Assembly: GCA_016703025.1 (NCBI GenBank)
Contig: JADJCV010000004.1
Location: 1,925,501 to 1,989,500 of the forward strand
Reading direction: 5' to 3'
DNA from: Candidatus Avedoeria danica
GTDB taxonomy: Bacteria; Chloroflexota; Anaerolineae; Epilineales; Epilineaceae
Length of the DNA stretch: 64,000 nt
Shown: positions 1 to 9,151 of the stretch, in pieces
Layout of the letters: each line of letters opens with the position of its first letter
How positions within the stretch are numbered: the stretch's first letter is position 1
Program-made: the position numbers and the translations under genes
Notes under the pieces: generated by a model
Told to the model about the DNA's origin: nothing
Databases searched by the model: none
What the model saw: the letters and a program-made list of their open reading frames with translations, nothing else

Positions 1-1204
1 GCGTTCAGGAACGACTTGTCCGAAGGCGTTTCGATCCAGGCCGACGGTTGCATGGCCGCTACCGTGAAGCTCACCACCGTGTCCGGGCCGAGCGCTTCCC
101 CCGCCTCGCTTTGCGATGTGCCGGCGATGCGCACGGTGTACGACTCCGAGGCGAGCCAGCCGCCGCCGACGTAGGCGACGCGGTTGTTGTCGCCAAGCCA
201 CACGCTCTGGTTGGTGATGGTGGGCTGAACCGTCACGTTGAGCTTCTGCTCGGCCATGGGCGCGCTGAAGCGGATCTCGAATTGGTTCTCGCGCAGCCAC
301 TCGGAGTCCTTGGCAGCGTCGGCCGGGGTGGTGCGCGTGATGCGGGCAACGTCGGCGGTCGTGAACGACCAGCGGAAGTCAGCCTTCGTTGCTGCGACGC
401 GCGCCGCGTCACGCGCCCCGGCGGCCACGACGGCCTCAAAGCGTTGCAGTCGGTCCAGCGTGGCTGCGGGCGTGAAGACCATCGTCCGGTCGCCGAGCCA
501 CTTGATCTTGCCGGCCACCGCCGTCCGGCCCTCCTTGGCCACGCGCTCAAGCCGGAAGGCCGCCGCGGTGGAGGCCCGGTCCATGGCCTGGGTGAACGTC
601 ACCGACACCGGCCGCGTGGCGGCCACGTCGTCCATGCGGTCGTCGCCGGGCTGGGTCGCATCGACGCGCGGCGCCACCGTGGTGAAGGCAAAGGTGTGCG
701 CCTCCGCCAGCCGGCCGCCGAGCACGTCCATGAAGTCGCCGGCCACCCGCACGGTGTAGCGGGTCGATGCGCGCAGATCGACGGACGGACTGAAGACGTA
801 GGTCGACGTGTTCAGCCACTTGCCCTCGCCCGCCACCGCCGGCTCGATGGTGATGGGTTGGGGCAGCGTGTCCTCGTCTTCGACACCCACCAGGGGCACG
901 ACCGGATGGTTGAACTGCACCGCGAGCTGCAGCTGGCCGTCGGTGGCCGTGACATCGTCCGCGCCGTCCTCGGGCTGGGTCCGCACGACGGCGAGGGCCT
1001 CGTTGGTCTGTGCGAACACCGGCATGCTGGCCAGGAGCGGGCGGCTGGGCAGCGGCGTGGCCGCTACCGGTCCCCCGGTGGCGTGGGCTTCGGGCGTGGT
1101 CTTCTCGTCCGTCCCCTTGCACCCGACGACAGCGAGGCCGGCGGTCAGAATGCAGGTTGCGGTGAGTACGCTGCGCACGCGGGCGGAACGGGATGGGCTG
1201 GCCA
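1..1204 (-). CDS. Alpha-2-macroglobulin-family lipoprotein, N-terminal part (cut by window edge)
   Basis: About 401 codons stay open from the ATG at 1204 to the window edge, so the C-terminal part is missing. The N-terminus is a lipoprotein signal with lipobox VVGC (Cys29), so it is probably an anchored envelope protein. After it come repeated Ig-like modules of the bacterial Big_5/MG type, with phrases such as QLAVQFNHPV and RFSAPMAEQKLNVTVQP. These are typical of the N-terminal region of bacterial alpha-2-macroglobulins, which trap proteases by a thioester or bait mechanism. The thioester region would lie beyond the window. The gene follows a PBP1C-like gene by 45 bp on the same strand, and the pbpC/A2M pairing is known in other bacteria (pbpC-yfhM). 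The pairing suggests that the inhibitor guards the envelope while the wall is repaired. Another Ig-repeat surface lipoprotein is the main alternative. Confidence 0.78.
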
Positions 1205-1249
1205 TGGTGAACTCCTGGCGGCATGATGGGCGTGATGGAGAGGGCTTGC

Positions 1250-3982
1250 TCACGGCAGTTCAACAGGCGATTCGACGGGCGGCGCGGCCGCCACCGGCTC
1301 CTGTTCGAGGACGGTAAACGCCACGGCCTCGCTCTCGGCGTGCAGGCCGGCAGCGTCGAACGCGACCGCGCGCGCGACGTGGCGGCCGGGGACGAGGCGC
1401 CAGAGCGTGCGGAAAGGCGGGCGGGTGACGGTGGCGATGGCCTGGTCGTCGACAAACAAGGTGACGCGGCCACCGGCGCCCAGGCCGGCGGGCTCGGCCG
1501 CGATCTCCAGGCGTTGGTGGGTCTCCGGCAGCATCGACGAGCGGGCGAACGTGGTGCCGGGCGCCGGGTTGGTGAGGGCGAGCGTCGGGCCGGCGTCGAG
1601 TAGCCCAACAGAAGGCGCCCCAATACCGACCTGTCGGACATCCCGGGGACCGGCACCGGTAGCCGCGCTGCCAGCGGCGACGACGTCGGCCCCCGCGCAC
1701 GTCCGCTCCGGCGGCGCGGCGATGCCCTCGCCCCGGCCCCAGCCTTGCGCGTCCGACGGCATCAGGCGGAAGACGCGCGCCACGCGCCGGCCGTGGCATC
1801 CGGGCGACCATCGTGCACCCGTGGCGGCATCGACGTCGACCACCCGGTAGCTCCAGTCGTCGGCGGCCGGCTCGGTGCCGCGGATGAAACGCTCGGTTCG
1901 CGGGCGCTGGCAGGCCGTGGTGGGGCGCAAGCCCGTGGACTCGCATACGTTGGCGGTGACGACCTCCGACGAGCGCGGGAAGTCGCGCGCCGGACGGCCG
2001 CGGAGGGCCGCGGTCATGAAGGCGTGCCAGATCGGGCCGGCGCCCGTGATGCCCGAGGTGTGCTCCATGGGCGTGTTGTCGGCATTGCCCACCCACACGC
2101 CAGCGGACAGGTCCGGCGTATAGCCCACCGTCCAGTTGTCGCGGAAATCGGTGGTGGTGCCCGTCTTGGCCGCCGCCGGACGGTCCAGCTCAAGCACGCT
2201 GTGCTCGCCGAACGCCGGCAGGCGCGCCAGGTCATCGGACAGGATGTCGGTGATCAGATCCGCCACCGCCGGCGGCACCGCCTGCGGCCCGGGCGGCGTG
2301 TCGGCGACGCCCGGCCAGTCCGCCGTCTCCCGGTGCCGAGCAAACGTCGGCCCGTCCAGCACCGCCAGGATCGCGCGCGGCGAGACGCGCCGGCCCTGCT
2401 CGGCGAACCCGGCGTACGCTGCCGTGAGGTCCAGCAGCGTGACCTCGCCGCCCCCGAGCGTGAGCGCCAGCCCGTAGCGCTCGCGGTCGCCGACCGTCGT
2501 GATGCCGAGCGCCTGGGCGGTATCGATCATCGCGTCGACGCCGACCGCGTCGAGGACCTTGACCGCCACCATGTTGGACGATGTGGCGAGCGCGCGGCGC
2601 AGGCTGATGGGTCCGTGCCACGTGCGGTCGTAGTTCATCGGCCGATACGGCTCTCCCTCGCGGGTGGTGAAGGCCGTCGCCACGTCGGAGAGCACAGTGG
2701 CCGGCGAGAACGGCAGCCGCGGCCGGGTCGGGTCGTCGCCCGGCGCGGCGGCGCGGGTGCCCCAGCGCGACGTGTCGAAGGCGGCGGCGTACGTGATGGC
2801 CTTGATGGCCGACCCCGGCTGGCGGCGGGCGAGCGCGACGTTCACGGCACCGTCGATCGAGGCATCGAAATAGTCCGCGCTGCCGACCATCGCCACGACG
2901 TCGCCGGTAGCAGGGTCTACCGCCACCAGCGCGGCGCTGTGGGCGTTGTGGTCCGGGCGGCCGGGCCGGGGCGTGTTGAGGTCCGCCATCTGGTCGCGCA
3001 CGGCGGTCTCGGCGGCGTGCTGGAGGTCAAGGTCGAGCGTCGTGACGACGTGCAGGCCACCGCTAAGAACGGCGTCGGCGCCGTAGCGCTGCTCCAGCAG
3101 GCTTCGCACGTAGGTGCTGAAGTGCGGCGCGTGCAGCGGCCCGTCGCCGGCGGCCAGGCGCAGCGGCTCCGCGAGCGCCAGGTCCGCTTCGGCCCGCGAG
3201 ACGAACCCGGCTCCGACCATGAGGTCGAGCGCCACACCCTGGCGGGCCTTGGCGGCGTCCCAGGCGACGAGCGGGTTGTAGACGGCGGGCGATTGGATGA
3301 GCCCGGCCAGCATGGCCGCCTGGGCGAGGTCCAGATCGCGTGCGGGGGCGGCGAAATACGTGCGGGCGGCGGCCTCGACGCCGTAGGCGAGCTGGCCGAA
3401 GTAGACCTCGTTCAGGTATAGCTCGAGGACCGTATCCTTGTCGTAAGCGGCCGTGATGCGCAGCGCCAGCACCGACTCGCGCAGCTTGCGCAGGAGCGAG
3501 CGCCGCCCGCGCTCGTCGTCCGAAAGCAGTACCGCGCGCGCCAGCTGCTGGGTGATTGTGCTGCCGCCGGAAACCACGCGCCCCGCCCGCAACATCTGCC
3601 ACGCCGCGCGTGCGATGCCGCGCGCCTCGACGCCCGGGTGAGAATAGAACCCGGCGTCCTCGACAGCGATGACCGCCTGACGCAGCACCGGCGCGACATC
3701 CGCGAGGTCCACGCGGGTGCGCCGCCCAGCGCGCGGGTCGAGCACCTCGACGAGCAGCCGGCCGCGGCGGTCGTAGATCTTGGTGGCATCATGGGCGGCC
3801 CGCGTGACGAGTTCGCCGGGGGCGGGGAGATCCGCCATGAGCATGCGCAGCGCCACGAGGCCGGTGAGGGCGAGAACGGCTGGCAGCGCGATGAAGGCGC
3901 GGCGGCGGTGGCGGCCGGCGAGGAGCACGGCGAGGCGGGCGAGGCGGGCGCGGCGGGGGTGCAAGCGGACGGCGATGCGCAT
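1250..3982 (-). CDS. pbpC: Bifunctional penicillin-binding protein, PBP1C type (transglycosylase/transpeptidase)
   Basis: The 910-aa protein builds peptidoglycan: it polymerises lipid II glycan strands and cross-links their peptides outside the membrane. One transmembrane anchor spans about residues 29-47. The GT51 domain follows, with catalytic Glu108 in VEDAGFYSHPG and GGSTITQQ at 139-146. The transpeptidase shows SAIK (Ser391/Lys394), SSN (468-470) and KTGTT (606-610), so all key residues are present. A C-terminal domain with TNPAPGTTFARS and LFVDDQ resembles BiPBP_C, which is typical of PBP1C. I chose the ATG at 3982 because the basic region and membrane anchor begin right after it; the reading frame is open further upstream but low in protein character. 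A visible ribosome site is weak. The alpha-2-macroglobulin gene follows directly. PBP1A is the alternative name for this architecture. Confidence 0.9.
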   Translation of the reverse strand: MRIAVRLHPRRARLARLAVLLAGRHRRRAFIALPAVLALTGLVALRMLMADLPAPGELVTRAAHDATKIYDRRGRLLVEVLDPRAGRRTRVDLADVAPVLRQAVIAVEDAGFYSHPGVEARGIARAAWQMLRAGRVVSGGSTITQQLARAVLLSDDERGRRSLLRKLRESVLALRITAAYDKDTVLELYLNEVYFGQLAYGVEAAARTYFAAPARDLDLAQAAMLAGLIQSPAVYNPLVAWDAAKARQGVALDLMVGAGFVSRAEADLALAEPLRLAAGDGPLHAPHFSTYVRSLLEQRYGADAVLSGGLHVVTTLDLDLQHAAETAVRDQMADLNTPRPGRPDHNAHSAALVAVDPATGDVVAMVGSADYFDASIDGAVNVALARRQPGSAIKAITYAAAFDTSRWGTRAAAPGDDPTRPRLPFSPATVLSDVATAFTTREGEPYRPMNYDRTWHGPISLRRALATSSNMVAVKVLDAVGVDAMIDTAQALGITTVGDRERYGLALTLGGGEVTLLDLTAAYAGFAEQGRRVSPRAILAVLDGPTFARHRETADWPGVADTPPGPQAVPPAVADLITDILSDDLARLPAFGEHSVLELDRPAAAKTGTTTDFRDNWTVGYTPDLSAGVWVGNADNTPMEHTSGITGAGPIWHAFMTAALRGRPARDFPRSSEVVTANVCESTGLRPTTACQRPRTERFIRGTEPAADDWSYRVVDVDAATGARWSPGCHGRRVARVFRLMPSDAQGWGRGEGIAAPPERTCAGADVVAAGSAATGAGPRDVRQVGIGAPSVGLLDAGPTLALTNPAPGTTFARSSMLPETHQRLEIAAEPAGLGAGGRVTLFVDDQAIATVTRPPFRTLWRLVPGRHVARAVAFDAAGLHAESEAVAFTVLEQEPVAAAPPVESPVELP

Positions 3983-4536
3983 GGGGTGGATGGTAGTCTC
4001 GTGGGTCGGGCGGGGCCAGCGGTCGGGCGGGTATCGGTCGGGCCGGGGGTTGGAGGGGCCAGGCGGGGCGGTGACCGGCGCGGCATGAGAGCCGCGGACG
4101 GCGTGAGACGGCATGAGGCAGGCAGCGCGCAGGCCGGAACACGGACGCGACCACCGGCCGCCACGGGTCACGGGTCGGCGGCGGTTGTGGCTGCGTGGTC
4201 GGTGCGGCGGCGAGGGCCGATGAGGGGCGTTGAGGGCTGTAAACGCGTGGGTGGGGCGGCTTCGGCGGGCGTGGCGCGCGGGGCAGCGGTGCCGGAGGGC
4301 GCGCAGGGCGCTCGGATGGGCGGCAGATGAGCGTCGGTGGCGCTGGAGATGTGGGCCGGCGACGCTGATGGGGCGGTTGACGAGGGCGTGGGAGGGGCTT
4401 AGACTCCCGGACTTCGGCGGGGGCGCGATTGAAATCTCTATCCCCGCATGGCCGGCTTGAATTCTCCGGGCTGGGTGCCCTGTTCCACCACATGTAACGC
4501 CCTGTTGTAGCCGGTACCGCTGGCCAGGAGCGACCT
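3983..4536. other. Intergenic region between pbpC and mntA
   Basis: About 550 bp separate the divergent pbpC and mntA genes. The short frames here have arginine-rich, low-information translations and no recognisable domain. An AGGAG at 4526-4530 is the ribosome site of mntA. I see no convincing promoter pair, repeat or RNA gene. Confidence 0.5.
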
Positions 4537-4827
4537 GTGAGCATCGACGAACTACTTGACACACGTCGAAACGACATCGTCCGGCTTGCCGCCATGCATG
4601 GCGCCCACAACGTACGCGTGTTCGGCTCCGTGGCCCGAGGCGAGGCTGGTGACGCAAGCGACATCGACTTCCTGGTGGACTGGGAGCCTCGGCGCACGCT
4701 CATCGACCTTTGCGGGCTCCTCAGCGACCTGCGGGAGCTGTTGGGCCGTGAGGTAGACGTTGTGTCGGAGGACGGCTTGTACTGGCTGCTTCGACGGAGC
4801 ATTCTCCAAGAATCGCGGCCGCTGTGA
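4537..4827 (+). CDS. mntA: MntA-type minimal nucleotidyltransferase antitoxin
   Basis: This 96-aa protein has the minimal nucleotidyltransferase signature: GSVARGEA starting at Gly30 and SDIDFLV with Asp42 and Asp44. In characterised MntA/HepT systems the antitoxin transfers AMP from ATP to a tyrosine of the HepT toxin and so silences it. The GTG start has AGGAG six bases upstream. The downstream hepT gene overlaps by 4 bp (GTGA), so the pair is almost certainly co-translated. The family and the pairing are clear; the modification chemistry is inferred from known members. Confidence 0.88.
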   Translation: MSIDELLDTRRNDIVRLAAMHGAHNVRVFGSVARGEAGDASDIDFLVDWEPRRTLIDLCGLLSDLRELLGREVDVVSEDGLYWLLRRSILQESRPL

Positions 4828-5195
4828 GCAAGGATGCCCGCGTTTATCTGGCGCAGATGTTGGAGCGCATCCTCCGGATTGAATCGTATACCTGGGAGGG
4901 CGAATCCAGCTTTCTACAGAACCCGCTGATTCAGGACGCGGTGATCCGAAACCTCGAGGTCATCGGCGAGGCCGCGAAGCGAGTACCGGACGAGTTCCGC
5001 GTACAACATCCCGACATTCCGTGGCGGGCTCTCACCGGCTTCCGAGACGTCCTCATCCATCAGTATGAAGGAGTAGGCTTGGCGCTGGTGTGGTCCGCGG
5101 TCGCCACCAGTCTGCCAGAGCTTCGCCAGGCGATTGAAGCCGTCTTGCCACCACTTGACACTCTTGAGCGCGAGATCGGTGGGGAGGACGAGTAG
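4824..5195 (+). CDS. hepT: HepT-like toxin (HEPN ribonuclease)
   Basis: The 123-aa protein is a DUF86/HepT-type HEPN protein. The RX4HXY active motif is intact as RDVLIHQY, with Arg74, His79 and Tyr81. HEPN toxins of this group cleave RNA as dimers, and Tyr81 is the site that the MntA partner AMPylates in studied systems. The phrase LIQDAVIRNLEVIGEAAKRV is also typical of the family. Its GTG start overlaps the mntA stop in GTGA. All key residues are present, so the module looks functional. Confidence 0.87.
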   Translation: MSKDARVYLAQMLERILRIESYTWEGESSFLQNPLIQDAVIRNLEVIGEAAKRVPDEFRVQHPDIPWRALTGFRDVLIHQYEGVGLALVWSAVATSLPELRQAIEAVLPPLDTLEREIGGEDE

Positions 5196-5400
5196 AGTGA
5201 ACGGTCGCGGCTATCAGGCCTTCGCCGATCGGGCAACCGGCTGAACGCTTACGTTCGTGGATGCGTTTCGGAACCAAAAGCTTCCGGGACTGTAGCGGGC
5301 GGAGAGCCGTTCCCGGCCTCGTCCTCGGCACGGACCGTGCTGGGCCGATGGCGACGCCCGATCGTGCGTCGCCGAGGTTCTCTGCACGGAGGGGTGTTCC

Positions 5401-6129
5401 ATGTCCGAGCGAACCGAGCGGGCACGCTGCCTCGTCGTCGCCGTCCTGCTGGCCGGCGCCTGTGCCGCGCTACGGCCGGCGGCGCGAGTCGCGGCATGCA
5501 CGTGCGCCACGTTGTCCGATGTTCCAAGCTCCATGGAGAAGGCGGACGCCGTGTTTCTCGGGCGCGTATCGCGCCTGGACGAGGTCGCGCCTACCGTCGC
5601 CGAGCGCTCGGCGGGCGCACAGCCCGGCCCGTACGTGGCCCGATTCCGGGTGCAGCGCGTGTACAAGGGCGACGTGGCGAAGGTGACGGCAATCAACCTG
5701 ACGGACGCCTACAGCGGCACATCGTGCACCTTCGAGCCGCGCCGATCCCAGCGCTACATCGTGTTCGCGTACCGCACCGGCCCGAGCCGGGCCTGGCTGG
5801 ACCGACTCGCCGATGCGCTGCGAACGCACCTCGCCACACCGGACGGACGACGACACGCGCCCATCGATCCGGGCCCGTTACTGGCCGCCTACACGCCGGG
5901 GACCCTGGCCTCCGGCTATTGCGGCATGGTGCGCCACATGTGGTTCATGCCGCGGATGTCGCAGTTCCGCGAGATGTACCGTGCACTTGGACCGGGTCAC
6001 GCGCCCATCGCCGCGGCGGACGCCACGGCAACGGCCGCCGCGGCGGCCACGGCAATGGCGACCGCCGGGTGGTCGCCGGCCGCGGTCGCGACGCGTTTTG
6101 CGCCGCAATCGGCACCGCCCTGGCGCTGA
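5401..6129 (+). CDS. Secreted TIMP/NTR-like protein with likely frameshifted C-terminus
   Basis: The 242-aa protein begins with a signal peptide (about residues 1-32). The mature part starts with a CTC pair (Cys33, Cys35), followed by SSMEKADAVFLGRV and a KFRV/VYKGD-like strand. This is the layout of tissue-inhibitor-of-metalloproteinase (NTR-fold) domains found in some bacteria. The related gene at 50286-50834 ends in a transmembrane helix. Here the matching helix (AIGTALALTAAVQGWRKR) lies in another frame just past the TTTT at about 6096-6099 and would continue through the 12-bp repeats to about 6236. A single missing base would explain this. The ATG has GGAGGGG six bases upstream. Protease inhibition is only inferred from the fold. 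Confidence 0.68.
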   Translation: MSERTERARCLVVAVLLAGACAALRPAARVAACTCATLSDVPSSMEKADAVFLGRVSRLDEVAPTVAERSAGAQPGPYVARFRVQRVYKGDVAKVTAINLTDAYSGTSCTFEPRRSQRYIVFAYRTGPSRAWLDRLADALRTHLATPDGRRHAPIDPGPLLAAYTPGTLASGYCGMVRHMWFMPRMSQFREMYRALGPGHAPIAAADATATAAAAATAMATAGWSPAAVATRFAPQSAPPWR

Positions 6130-6156
6130 CGGCCGCTGTCCAGGGATGGCGCAAGC

Positions 6157-6228
6157 GTGTCGAGTGCCGTGTCGAGTGCCGTGTCGAGTGCCGTGTCGAG
6201 TGCCGTGTCGAGTGCCGTGTCGCGCGCC
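6157..6228 (+). repeat. 12-bp tandem repeat, five perfect units plus one degenerate
   Basis: The unit GTGTCGAGTGCC occurs five times without error at 6157-6216, followed by GTGTCGCGCGCC. The unit length is a multiple of three, so copy-number change would keep any frame. In the frame that continues the TIMP-like protein after the suspected frameshift it encodes repeated Val-Glu-Cys-Arg. Confidence 0.95.
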
Positions 6229-6285
6229 TGTCGTAGAGACGTCGCGATTGGCCTTCCACCGCCCGCGAGCACGCCGTAGACTGCC

Positions 6286-6294
6286 TGCTATACT
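6286..6294 (+). promoter_or_regulatory. Extended -10 promoter candidate for the Uma2-family gene
   Basis: TGCTATACT matches an extended -10 element (TGn + TATACT). It lies 52 bp before the ATG at 6347. I see no good -35, which is acceptable for an extended -10. Confidence 0.45.
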
Positions 6295-6346
6295 GCCCAC
6301 CGACGCGAATTGCCCGTACGTACTTCAAGGCAAGGGAGGGCCGCAC

Positions 6347-6973
6347 ATGACGCTCGCAACCGTCTCTCAGCCGCCCGTCCGATCGACCGGCCCGCGAGCC
6401 GGCCGCTGGCGCTTCTCGGTGGACGACTACCTCCAGCTGCACGAGCGCGGGATCATTCCCGAGGGTGTGCGGACGGAGCTCATCGAAGGCGAGATCCGCG
6501 TCATGTCCCCGATCGGTAGTCCGCACATCTCTTCGACGTTGCGGCTGATCAAGCTGCTGGCGTCGCGCGTCGGCGATCGCGCCGAAGTACTCTGTCAGAT
6601 GGACGTACAGTTCGGCGAGCACACGCTGTTCCTGCCTGACATCGCACTTCTCCGCCCCGAGCCGACCGGCTATCTCGACCACCGGCCGGAGGCGGCCGAT
6701 GTGATGCTGATCGTCAAGGTCGCACACAGCTCGCTGCGCTACGACCGCCGCCGCAAGCTGCCGATCTACGCCCGCTTCGGCGTGCCCGAGGTCTGGATTG
6801 CGGCGTTGGGCGAACAGGTGCTCGACGTCTATCGGCAGCCGCAGGACGGGCGGTACATGGACGCAACGGTGCGCACGCCGAGTGAAGTCGTGGCACCGCT
6901 GGCGCTCCCGGACATCGTCATCGAGGTGGGTGATGTGTTGCGGTCGGAGTTCTGGGGGCAGCGACGGCGCTAG
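6347..6973 (+). CDS. Uma2-family (DUF820) PD-(D/E)XK nuclease-like protein, catalytic residue altered
   Basis: The 208-aa protein follows the Uma2/DUF820 pattern: ELIEGEIRVMSP, then LPDIALLRP, then the core strand followed by SSLRYDRRRKLPIYARFGVPEVWI. In other members the core strand reads LVIEV, and its Glu belongs to the PD-(D/E)XK metal site. Here the strand reads LIVKV, so the Glu is replaced by Lys. This would need one G-to-A change (GAG to AAG). Nuclease activity is therefore doubtful. The ATG has GGGAGGG six bases upstream. The stop overlaps the convergent DEAD-box gene by 4 bp. The cellular role of these widespread paralogous proteins is largely unknown. Confidence 0.85.
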   Translation: MTLATVSQPPVRSTGPRAGRWRFSVDDYLQLHERGIIPEGVRTELIEGEIRVMSPIGSPHISSTLRLIKLLASRVGDRAEVLCQMDVQFGEHTLFLPDIALLRPEPTGYLDHRPEAADVMLIVKVAHSSLRYDRRRKLPIYARFGVPEVWIAALGEQVLDVYRQPQDGRYMDATVRTPSEVVAPLALPDIVIEVGDVLRSEFWGQRRR

Positions 6974-9015
6974 GAATCGCCACTCGCCGCACCCGCACCA
7001 CTCGAACCGCCGCCACCCCCCCCGCGACCCTGCCCCCCACGCCGTCTCCGCCGCCGCGGCGCGCCTTCATCCGCCGCCGCCGTCGGACCGTCCCCGGCCG
7101 CCGATGCGATGGGCGGTGCTCCTGCCGGCGACGAGGCAGCACCGCCGTCGCCGTCGCCGCGGGCACGGATGACGCCGCGGCCCGTGGCTGCCGGCGGAGG
7201 CGGGACCGTCCGGTAGTACGACGCGGCCGGACGAACGGGCGGCGCGGCGTCGTCGGCGGAAGGGGCACGATCCACGCGCTCCGGTGGGTTGGGCCACTCG
7301 GGCCGCGCCTGGGGCGGACGTTCGGCGGCTTCCGGACGGTCGACTGCGTCAGGGCGATCGGACCGCTCCGGACGAACGGAACGCTCCGGACGAACGGACG
7401 GCTCCGGACGAACGGACGGCTCCGGGCGATCGGATCGCTCCGGACGGTCGGGCCGCTCCGTTCGCTCGGGCCGCTCAGGTCGATCGTTCCGATCGCCCGC
7501 TGCTCGCCCCTGCGCCGGCCGCTCTTCGCGCGGTCCCCGCGCCTCCCGCGACTCGCGCGGCTCACGCGCATCACGCGACGGCGACGACGTCGACCGCCGC
7601 GCCGCAACCGGCGCCGCCGGCGGTCCGTCGACCGGCGCGTGGAGCAGCTGCTGGTACATCTCGTCGAGCAGCATGGCGATGATCGCCGATTCGTCCTCGC
7701 TCTCGGCCAGCGCGCGGCCGAGGGCGATGAAGCGCCGGCTGCGCTCGGTCTGGAGCTTGTCGCGCTCGCGCAGCCGGGCCTCGAGCAGCGCGGTCAGGCG
7801 CTCGGAGACGATCGCCTCGACGTCGGCGTCCGTCGGGAGCGGGCGCTCCTGGATGTCGATCCCGTAACCGGCCGCGATGCGGGCCAGGGCGAGGCTCTCC
7901 ATCGCGTACACCAGGCTGACGGCGACGCCGCCCGCGCCGGCGCGGCCGGTGCGGCCGGCGCGGTGGATGTAGCTCTCCGGGTCCTCGGGCGGCTCGTACT
8001 GAATCACGTGCGACAGGTCCGGGATGTCGAGGCCGCGGCCCGCGACATCGGTGGCCACCAGGAAGCGCAGGTTGCCCTTCCGAACGCGCTCCAGAACGCG
8101 CTCGCGGTCCGCCTGCGACAGGTCGGCGGAGATCTCGTCGGCGTCGTAGCCGAAGCGCTTCAGCACGACGGACACGTAGTGAACCTTGGCCTTCGTGTTG
8201 CAGAAGATGATCGCGCTCGTCGGGTTCTCGATCTCGATGAACCGCACCAGGCTGCGGTCCTTGTCGGTGCCGGGAATGTTGTAGAAGACGTGCTCGATGT
8301 CCGTGACGTGGACATGGTCCTGGCTCAGGCTCAGGAACTCGGGCTCCTTGATGAACTGCTCGGCCGTGCGCAGGACGGCCGCCGGGAACGTGGCCGAGAA
8401 CATGCAGCCTTGCAGCGGGCGCTTGGGCAGGTAGCGCTGGACCTGGCGCATGTCGGGGTAGAAGCCCATCGAGAGCATCCGGTCGGCCTCGTCGAAGATG
8501 AGCATCCGCAGGTCGTCGAGATCGAAGTTGCGCTTGAGCAGATGGTCGAGGACGCGTCCGGGCGTGCCGACGACGACGTGGGCGCCGCCGCGCAGGGCGT
8601 CGGTCTGCGGCCCGTAGCCGACGCCGCCGTACACCGCAACCGTTCGGAACGGCGTGTCGGCAAAGATCACCTCGGCCTGCTGCCAGACCTGGCTGGCCAG
8701 CTCGCGCGTCGGCACCAGGACCAGGGCCTGACAGGAGTCACGCGACGGATCGAGGCGGTCGAGCATCGGCAGGAGGAAGGCGCCGGTCTTGCCGCTGCCG
8801 GTGCGCGCCTGGACCATCACGTTGCGCCCATCGAGGAGCATCGGGATGGCCTCGGCCTGCACGGGCATGAGCGCGGGCCAGCCGGCACGATCGACGGCGG
8901 CGCGGAGGCGTTCCGGCAGCTGTTCCTTGGTGATCCCGCGCGGTGCGTCGGGAGCGGACTCGTCGCCGGCGGAAGCGATGTCGGGGTCGGGGGCAGTGGG
9001 GTTGGGGTCGTCCAA
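6970..9015 (-). CDS. DEAD-box ATP-dependent RNA helicase with long charged tail
   Basis: The 681-aa protein unwinds or remodels RNA duplexes. The RecA-like core (about residues 30-400) has a Q-motif (MPVQAEA), ARTGSGKT, PTRELA, TPGR, DEAD, SAT and HRAGRTGRAG. All motifs are intact. From about residue 470 the protein becomes low-complexity: RPERPER-type repeats, then RRRRRRGGQGRGGGGGG near the end, probably an RNA-binding tail. The gene shares a 136-bp divergent control region with the subtilase gene. RhlE- or CshA-like roles in ribosome assembly or mRNA decay are possible, but the core does not settle which. Confidence 0.93.
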   Translation of the reverse strand: MDDPNPTAPDPDIASAGDESAPDAPRGITKEQLPERLRAAVDRAGWPALMPVQAEAIPMLLDGRNVMVQARTGSGKTGAFLLPMLDRLDPSRDSCQALVLVPTRELASQVWQQAEVIFADTPFRTVAVYGGVGYGPQTDALRGGAHVVVGTPGRVLDHLLKRNFDLDDLRMLIFDEADRMLSMGFYPDMRQVQRYLPKRPLQGCMFSATFPAAVLRTAEQFIKEPEFLSLSQDHVHVTDIEHVFYNIPGTDKDRSLVRFIEIENPTSAIIFCNTKAKVHYVSVVLKRFGYDADEISADLSQADRERVLERVRKGNLRFLVATDVAGRGLDIPDLSHVIQYEPPEDPESYIHRAGRTGRAGAGGVAVSLVYAMESLALARIAAGYGIDIQERPLPTDADVEAIVSERLTALLEARLRERDKLQTERSRRFIALGRALAESEDESAIIAMLLDEMYQQLLHAPVDGPPAAPVAARRSTSSPSRDAREPRESREARGPREERPAQGRAAGDRNDRPERPERTERPDRPERSDRPEPSVRPEPSVRPERSVRPERSDRPDAVDRPEAAERPPQARPEWPNPPERVDRAPSADDAAPPVRPAASYYRTVPPPPAATGRGVIRARGDGDGGAASSPAGAPPIASAAGDGPTAAADEGAPRRRRRRGGQGRGGGGGGSSGAGAASGDS
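7330..7500 (-). repeat. Coding repeat region (Arg/Pro/Glu-rich) in the helicase tail
   Basis: Variants of CTCCGGACGAACGGAC recur here many times and encode RPERSVRPER/RPDRPER-like repeats. The pattern suggests growth by replication slippage. Confidence 0.8.
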
Positions 9016-9047
9016 GAGTGATCCTCAGTTGTGATGTGAATGCGCAC

Positions 9048-9055
9048 AGTATAAT
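9048..9055. promoter_or_regulatory. Possible bidirectional -10 element between the DEAD-box and subtilase genes
   Basis: AGTATAAT gives TATAAT on the plus strand (9050-9055) and TATACT on the minus strand (9048-9053). It lies in the 136-bp divergent region and could serve both genes. TTGTGA at 9029-9034 is a possible plus-strand -35, but the spacer is only 15 bp. Confidence 0.4.
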
Positions 9056-9151
9056 CCCCGTGCTGCTCCGTATCCGTTCGTGACCGCCGGCGCGGGTTCT
9101 GCGGTTTACCCGACCGCCGCCGCACCGGCCCAGCCATCGAGGAGTCCCGCC

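Noticed and set aside
4230..4460. Small plus-strand frame between pbpC and mntA
   Set aside because: Its Trp/Arg-rich translation has no ribosome site and resembles no family.
6157..6228. Possible CRISPR-like repeat
   Set aside because: The units are contiguous 12-mers without spacers, so it is a simple tandem repeat.
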